Source: Pseudomonadota bacterium
GTDB lineage: Bacteria > Pseudomonadota > Alphaproteobacteria > Caulobacterales > Caulobacteraceae
Reading direction: 5' to 3'
DNA length: 6,133 bases
NCBI GenBank assembly: GCA_023436945.1
Contig: JAEZHG010000265.1
Coordinates: 1-6,133 of the forward strand
Both the position numbers and the translations under genes were made by a program. The notes below the pieces were generated by a model, which saw nothing but the letters and a program-made list of their open reading frames with translations, did no database searches and had not been told where the DNA came from. Shown one piece after another: positions 1 through 6,133 of this stretch (position 1 is its first letter; each line of letters opens with the position of its first letter).

Positions 1-653
1 GCGTCGAGGCCAGCCGTGAGGAGGTGGACGAGGTGATCGAGGGCTATAAGTCCATCGGCGTGGACCACATTGTGGCCCTGCGCGGTGACCCGCCGGGCGG
101 CAACGGCATCGGCGGCGTCTATCAGCCGCGCGCTGACGGCTATGCCAACGCCACCGAACTTGCCCGCGCCATCAATGCGGTCGGCGGGTTCGACATCACC
201 GTCGGCGCATACCCAGAGAAACACCCCGAAAGCCCGTCCATCCAGCACGATCTAAACGTGCTGAAGGCCAAACAGGATGCCGGTGCCACACGTGCCGTGA
301 CCCAGTTCTTCTTTGATCTGGACGCCTTCCTGCGCTTCCGCGATCAGGTACGCGCTGCGGGCATCACGATGAAGCTCATTCCGGGCATCATGCCGGTATC
401 GAACTTTGCGGGTCTGCAGCGCATGACCTCGGCCTGCGGCACCGCACTGCCCGACTGGTTGGCTGCCCACTTCGAGGGCTTGGACAACGACCCCGAGACG
501 CGCAAGCTGATCGCCGCCTCAGTCGCTGCAGAGACCTGTGCCCGCCTTCAGGAAGAAGGCTTCGAGGACTTCCACTTCTACACCCTGAACCGCGCCGATC
601 TGGTCTATGCCATTTGCCGCGTTCTGGGCGTGCGTGAACAAAAGGCTGCTTGA
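1..653 (+). CDS. metF: 5,10-methylenetetrahydrofolate reductase (MetF), 5' end outside window
   Basis: This flavoenzyme reduces 5,10-methylene-THF to 5-methyl-THF, the methyl donor for methionine synthase, in the cytoplasm. The reading frame is open from base 3 (first whole codon), so the gene begins upstream; the GTG at 24 is internal. About 216 residues are visible, so roughly 80 are missing compared with the ~296-residue E. coli enzyme. Visible motifs in order are HIVALRGDPP (its Asp, codon 87-89, matches the conserved catalytic/flavin-site Asp of the family), GAYPEKHPES, the TIM-barrel segment AVTQFFFD, IPGIMPVSNF, the LDNDPETRK segment and the C-terminal FHFYTLNRADLVYAIC. All align closely with E. 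coli MetF as I recall it. The stop at 651-653 is three bases before the metH start, so the two are surely in one operon. The promoter and any upstream regulator lie outside the window. No frameshift or missing motif is seen. Confidence 0.97.
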   Translation, partial: VEASREEVDEVIEGYKSIGVDHIVALRGDPPGGNGIGGVYQPRADGYANATELARAINAVGGFDITVGAYPEKHPESPSIQHDLNVLKAKQDAGATRAVTQFFFDLDAFLRFRDQVRAAGITMKLIPGIMPVSNFAGLQRMTSACGTALPDWLAAHFEGLDNDPETRKLIAASVAAETCARLQEEGFEDFHFYTLNRADLVYAICRVLGVREQKAA

Positions 654-656
654 GTT

Positions 657-1727
657 ATGGCTTTGACCCGCTCCGAACGTATCGCGGCGCTGCACAAGGC
701 GGCCAAGGAACGCATTCTGGTTCTGGACGGCAGCTGGGGCGTGATGATCCAGCGCGAGAACCTGTCCGAGGACGATTTCCGCGGCGAGCGGTTCGCCAAC
801 CATTCCCATCCCCAGAAGGGCAATAACGACCTTCTGATCCTGACTCGACCAGACATCGTGGCCGGTCTGCACGACGTCTATTACAGCGTCGGTGCGGATA
901 TCTCGGAGACCAACACCTTCTCCTCGACCACCATCGCCCAAGCCGATTACGGGCTGGAAGATGCGGTCTATGACCTGAACTATGAAGGGGCTCGCATCGC
1001 CCGCGAGGTCGCCGACCGCTGGACCGAAAAAGAACCGCACAAGCCGCGTTTTGTAGCGGGCGCGATTGGCCCCACCAACCGCACCTTGTCGCTCAGCCCC
1101 GATGTGAACGATCCCGGCTATCGGGCCGTCACCTATGACGAGGTCTATAACGCCTACAAGCAGCAGGCGAAGGCCCTGCACGACGGCGGCGTGGACCTGT
1201 TACTAATCGAGACCGTCTTCGACACCCTCAACGCCAAGGCTGCGATCAAGGCTGTGAAGGACCTCGAGGACGAGGGCTACGAGCCACTGCCCATCTGGAT
1301 TTCCGGCACCATCACCGACCGTTCGGGCCGCACCCTTAGCGGCCAGACGGCAGAGGCCTTCTGGAACTCGGTACGCCACGCCAAGCCGTTCGCCGTGGGC
1401 TTTAACTGTGCGCTGGGTGCCGAGCTGATGCGCCCGCACATCGCCGAGCTGAGCCGCGTCGCCGATACCCTCGTCAGCGCCTATCCGAATGCGGGCCTGC
1501 CCAATGCCATGGGCCAGTACGACGAACAGCCGCACGAAACAGGCCACTTCATCGAAGAATGGGCCAAGTCGGGTCTGGTCAACATCGTCGGCGGCTGCTG
1601 CGGCACTACGCCGGACCACATCAAACACATCGCCGAGGAAGTGTCGGGCGTTACCCCGCGAGCCATTCCGGAACGCCCCGTCGCTCTGCGCCTGTCGGGT
1701 CTGGAACCGTTCGAACTGGTTGCCTGA
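657..1727 (+). CDS. metH: Methionine synthase, homocysteine-binding half (split MetH N-terminal subunit)
   Basis: This 356-residue protein is the zinc-dependent homocysteine S-methyltransferase domain of cobalamin-dependent methionine synthase, which activates the homocysteine thiol. A TIM-barrel domain fills nearly the whole length. Motifs are [12 protein letters not shown] (residues 22-33; E. coli has Gly-Met where this has Ser-Trp), [37 protein letters not shown] with zinc ligand Cys251, and [11 protein letters not shown] with zinc ligands Cys314 and Cys315. The three cysteines correspond to Cys247/310/311 of E. coli MetH. The protein ends at [11 protein letters not shown], which is the linker that in single-chain MetH leads into the pterin domain, so this is a split at a domain border and not a truncated free enzyme. 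The ATG at 657 has a weak AAAAGG at 640-645 and follows the metF stop by 3 bases. Its stop overlaps the next start by one base. It should work with the product of 2095-4722. A stand-alone homocysteine methyltransferase (BHMT/MmuM type) is less likely given the MetH-specific linker and context. Confidence 0.96.
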   Translation: MALTRSERIAALHKAAKERILVLDGSWGVMIQRENLSEDDFRGERFANHSHPQKGNNDLLILTRPDIVAGLHDVYYSVGADISETNTFSSTTIAQADYGLEDAVYDLNYEGARIAREVADRWTEKEPHKPRFVAGAIGPTNRTLSLSPDVNDPGYRAVTYDEVYNAYKQQAKALHDGGVDLLLIETVFDTLNAKAAIKAVKDLEDEGYEPLPIWISGTITDRSGRTLSGQTAEAFWNSVRHAKPFAVGFNCALGAELMRPHIAELSRVADTLVSAYPNAGLPNAMGQYDEQPHETGHFIEEWAKSGLVNIVGGCCGTTPDHIKHIAEEVSGVTPRAIPERPVALRLSGLEPFELVA

Positions 1728-1729
1728 TG
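1725..1729 (+). other. TGATG stop/start overlap, metH N-half to small gene
   Basis: The stop codon of the first metH half (1725-1727) and the ATG of the small gene (1727-1729) share one A. There is no good Shine-Dalgarno sequence just upstream (only a weak GGA within 1701-1710), so the small gene is probably translated by reinitiation or coupling. The overlap fixes the start of the small gene, although its frame is open further upstream to about 1559 inside metH. Confidence 0.85.
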
Positions 1730-2094
1730 TCTGAACTGCTGACGTTGGCCGACGAACTGGACGCCACCACCGACGAACAGTTCGTCACGTGGGAGCGGAC
1801 AGGCACCGGCTTTACCTACGCCAAATACGCGCCTGTCTTCCACGCGTGGGAGCGGGCGCTGGGGGCCATCGGCCTTGGCGGGCCGTCGGATGTCTATGAC
1901 CGCATGCTGAAGGGCGAGCGGATACCGAACCCGTCGCTGGAAACCATCGCCACCGCCGATCAGGCCACCCTGCTCGGCTATGCCACCTATATCGTGCGTT
2001 CCGAAAAGTTCAGCGAGGGCCACATCGCCGCTTGCCACCGCAGGGGCTACCTCGCAGCTATCGTCCGCCGCCTTGCCCTACTGGAAAACGCCTG

Positions 2095-2095
<1 letters not shown>
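1727..2095 (+). CDS. Small conserved-looking protein, probable DUF6508 family
   Basis: This 122-residue soluble protein has no signal peptide or membrane segment. Its function is unknown. The N-terminal third is acidic and aromatic ([13 protein letters not shown] segment near residues 32-41), then comes a glycine-rich turn ([10 protein letters not shown], 47-56). A helical C-terminal part follows with [18 protein letters not shown] (90-107) running into a [11 protein letters not shown] end. That C-terminal pattern (V-R-x-E/D-+-F-x-E-G-H, then G-x-hydrophobic-AAI-x-RRL) resembles what I recall of the DUF6508 family; this is from memory and not a search. The start is set by the one-base overlap with the upstream metH stop. 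The stop overlaps the next metH start by one base, so the gene sits tightly inside the methionine operon and is expected to be made in step with both MetH halves. GC and codon use look like the neighbours, with no sign of recent transfer. It could be an accessory factor of the split enzyme or an unrelated passenger; the sequence does not decide. Confidence 0.7.
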
Positions 2096-4722
<2,627 letters not shown>

Positions 4723-4727
4723 TCCGT

Positions 4728-4756
4728 AAAAAGCCGCTCTAACGAGCGGCTTTTTT
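4728..4756 (+). terminator. Rho-independent terminator of the met operon, likely bidirectional
   Basis: A perfect 7-bp GC-rich stem, GCCGCTC (4733-4739) with GAGCGGC (4744-4750), has a four-base TAAC loop and is followed by six T (4751-4756). Five A precede the left arm (4728-4732), so the minus strand also shows a stem followed by T residues. The terminator begins 5 bases after the metH stop and should end the plus-strand operon; it can also stop read-through from the convergent receptor gene. Confidence 0.93.
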
Positions 4757-4776
4757 CATATCGAGCTCAAACCGAA

Positions 4777-4804
4777 AGAGGCAGCGGATATACCCGCTGC
4801 CTCT
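4777..4804 (-). terminator. 11-bp hairpin, probable terminator of the receptor gene
   Basis: AGAGGCAGCGG (4777-4787) pairs perfectly with CCGCTGCCTCT (4794-4804) around a six-base loop. On the minus strand it lies about 20 bases after the receptor stop codon and is followed by TTCGGTTT, a short, interrupted T tract. This fits a terminator for the minus-strand gene; the plus-strand side has no T run. The weak T tract leaves some doubt about whether it works alone or as a 3'-end protecting hairpin together with the stronger terminator next to it. Confidence 0.75.
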
Positions 4805-4825
4805 GCTTCATTGGCTGATATTAGC

Positions 4826-6133
4826 TTAGAAGTTGGCGGTCACACCGAAGAACACGTAACGGCCCATTGCGTCATACGACTGCGGATAGGTGTTACCGTT
4901 ACCGGTGGTGCCAACGTTCGGCGACAGCGGCGGATCTCTGTCAAAGACGTTGTTCACACCGGCACGCAGGGTGACGTTGTTACGAACGCGCCAGGTCGCA
5001 GCCAGATCGAAGTAGTTGGCTGCATCAAAGTAGCGGTCAAGACCCGAGTGGTTGTTCAAGCTGCCATCAGCGCCGAGCGAAGCTTGTTCGACTTCACCCA
5101 TGTAACGCCACGTACCATTGATGGTGAAGGCGTCATTCGGCGAGTAGTCGACGCGGAAGCGGTGACGCCAATCCGGGTTCGGAGTGCCGCATTGGCTACC
5201 GAAGAAGCCTGCGCAGTCATAAACCGAGTCTGCGTAGCCAAGGCCCGTATCGGTGACCAGTTCATCCAGCCACGTGCCAACCAGAGCAAAGCCCAGACTG
5301 CCACGCTCACCGAGGTCATAGCGGTAGCCGACGTTGAAATCGATGCCAGCGGTGCTCAGACCACCAATGTTGGATGCCAGATCCGATACATAACCGGTGC
5401 CGACCCAAAGTTGGCCGTTGGCGTTACGGTTGATGTTGTCGCAAGCCGCAGCTTCATTGTTGGTATAGCAGGCAGCCAGGGTGTTCATCGCACCGACCGA
5501 CGACACCAGATTCTCGATTTCGATGTTGAAGTAATCGATCGAGACATTCAGGCCCGGAATGAAGGATGGCGTAAAGACGACACCCAAGGTGAAGGTCTCT
5601 GAATCTTCAGGGGTCAGAGCCGGGTTACCACCTTGCATGAAGTTATACTGGCCAGCCGGGCTGTTCAGCGTGTTCTGCTCGTTGGTGTCGTTGGTACCGT
5701 CATAGTACGAGGCCGGAACACCCGTAGCGATACAGGAGGCCTGCAAGGTCCCCGTTGCGCCAACGCAGGGGTCACCCGGCATGTCGAACAGGTTCAGGCC
5801 TTGGGCGGTGAACAGTTCGATGACGTTCGGCGCACGCACAGCCGCTTGCAGCGATGCACGGAAGCGCAGGTCCGAGCTAGGAGCCCAGTCCGCACCGATC
5901 TTCCAGGAATCCGTGCCACCGCCCAGTTCGTATTCCGAATGGCGATAAGCCAGATCCAACGAAATCTGGTCTGCGAACTGCATACCCTCAACGAGTGGAA
6001 TCTGGGCTTCGGCGAACACGTCGATGACTTGGTTCGAACCCGACAGACCTAGGGTAGGACCGCCTTGACCAGCACCATCGCCGGTTTGGAAGCCAACGTC
6101 TGGGGTAAGATCCAGCGCATCGCGGCGATATTC
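4826..6133 (-). CDS. TonB-dependent outer membrane receptor, C-terminal part, start outside window
   Basis: This is an outer membrane beta-barrel that imports scarce substrates using TonB/ExbBD energy. The frame is open to the right window edge (435 residues visible, beginning EYRRDALDLTPD), so the signal peptide, TonB box, plug and first strands are missing; the GTG at 6017-6019 is internal. Visible barrel landmarks are an AGQGGPT-like periplasmic/loop segment, VFAEAQIPLVEG, LDLAYRHSEY, WAPSSDLRFRAS followed by VRAPNVIELF, GGNPALTPEDSETFTLGV, IPGLNVSIDYFNIEIEN, WRHRFRVDYSP, LRAGVNNVFDRDPP and the terminal YVFFGVTANF ending in Phe, the usual outer membrane assembly signal. The six cysteines all occur as close pairs in predicted extracellular loops. 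The style matches the long receptors common in Caulobacterales and sphingomonads. The substrate is unknown: it does not look specifically like BtuB, and convergent placement gives no functional link to the met operon. GC is somewhat lower than in the met genes in sampled stretches. Confidence 0.94.
   Translation of the reverse strand, partial: EYRRDALDLTPDVGFQTGDGAGQGGPTLGLSGSNQVIDVFAEAQIPLVEGMQFADQISLDLAYRHSEYELGGGTDSWKIGADWAPSSDLRFRASLQAAVRAPNVIELFTAQGLNLFDMPGDPCVGATGTLQASCIATGVPASYYDGTNDTNEQNTLNSPAGQYNFMQGGNPALTPEDSETFTLGVVFTPSFIPGLNVSIDYFNIEIENLVSSVGAMNTLAACYTNNEAAACDNINRNANGQLWVGTGYVSDLASNIGGLSTAGIDFNVGYRYDLGERGSLGFALVGTWLDELVTDTGLGYADSVYDCAGFFGSQCGTPNPDWRHRFRVDYSPNDAFTINGTWRYMGEVEQASLGADGSLNNHSGLDRYFDAANYFDLAATWRVRNNVTLRAGVNNVFDRDPPLSPNVGTTGNGNTYPQSYDAMGRYVFFGVTANF

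Noticed and set aside
1559..1726. Upstream extension of the small gene into metH
   Set aside because: The extended translation is an out-of-frame reading of the conserved MetH zinc-binding region (Arg/His-rich), while the ATG at 1727 has the coupled overlap typical of operon genes.
2032..2094. A 21-codon N-terminal extension of the large metH gene starting at TTG 2032
   Set aside because: The extension overlaps the end of the small gene, reads as a low-complexity Pro/Arg stretch unlike MetH, and homology begins right after the ATG at 2095 with its TGATG overlap.
4723..4825. A riboswitch or small RNA in the intergenic region
   Set aside because: The region is at the 3' ends of both genes, is only 103 bases, and is fully explained by two simple hairpins; no cobalamin or SAM riboswitch core is visible.
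4811..5602. A 263-codon plus-strand open frame over the receptor gene
   Set aside because: The minus-strand frame carries clear TonB-dependent receptor motifs and ends in the usual terminal Phe; the plus-strand translation is Val/Ala/Arg-rich with no known family, so it is antisense noise.
4826..6133. Receptor as a BtuB-type cobalamin transporter serving the B12-dependent MetH
   Set aside because: Only proximity suggests it. The gene is convergent to the operon, the visible barrel resembles the long general receptors of Caulobacterales, and the plug is outside the window.

Overview
The window looks like chromosomal DNA from an alphaproteobacterium. The Caulobacterales (Caulobacter, Brevundimonas or Asticcacaulis type) are the best guess. 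Three things support this: GC-rich coding sequence (about 62% in a sampled stretch of the methionine genes, about 57% in a sampled stretch of the receptor gene), a methionine synthase split into two genes, and a large TonB-dependent receptor of the style abundant in that order. The genus is an inference, not something read from the sequence.

Bases 1-4722 hold a tight plus-strand operon for the last steps of methionine synthesis: the 3' part of metF (5,10-methylenetetrahydrofolate reductase), the homocysteine-binding half of MetH, a small uncharacterised gene of probable DUF6508 type, and the pterin, cobalamin and AdoMet-activation half of MetH. The gaps are 3 bases after metF, then two one-base stop/start overlaps (TGATG). 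The four genes are almost certainly co-transcribed, and the last three are likely translationally coupled. MetF would supply 5-methyltetrahydrofolate. The two MetH polypeptides together would move its methyl group through cobalamin to homocysteine. The two halves are 356 and 875 residues, 1231 in total, close to single-chain E. coli MetH, and every key domain motif is present, so this is a clean split and not a degraded gene.

Bases 4723-4825 are a short convergent intergenic region with two hairpins. One is a textbook A-stem-T bidirectional terminator. The other is an 11-bp stem best oriented to end transcription of the minus-strand gene. From 4826 to the window end on the minus strand lies the C-terminal part of a TonB-dependent outer membrane receptor whose start is off the window. 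Its substrate cannot be told from this part.

The window contains no RNA gene, mobile element, CRISPR array or riboswitch that I can support. The one unusual point is the small gene placed exactly between the two MetH halves, bounded by an 8-base direct repeat at its start and stop junctions. I see no evidence of a wholly new system.
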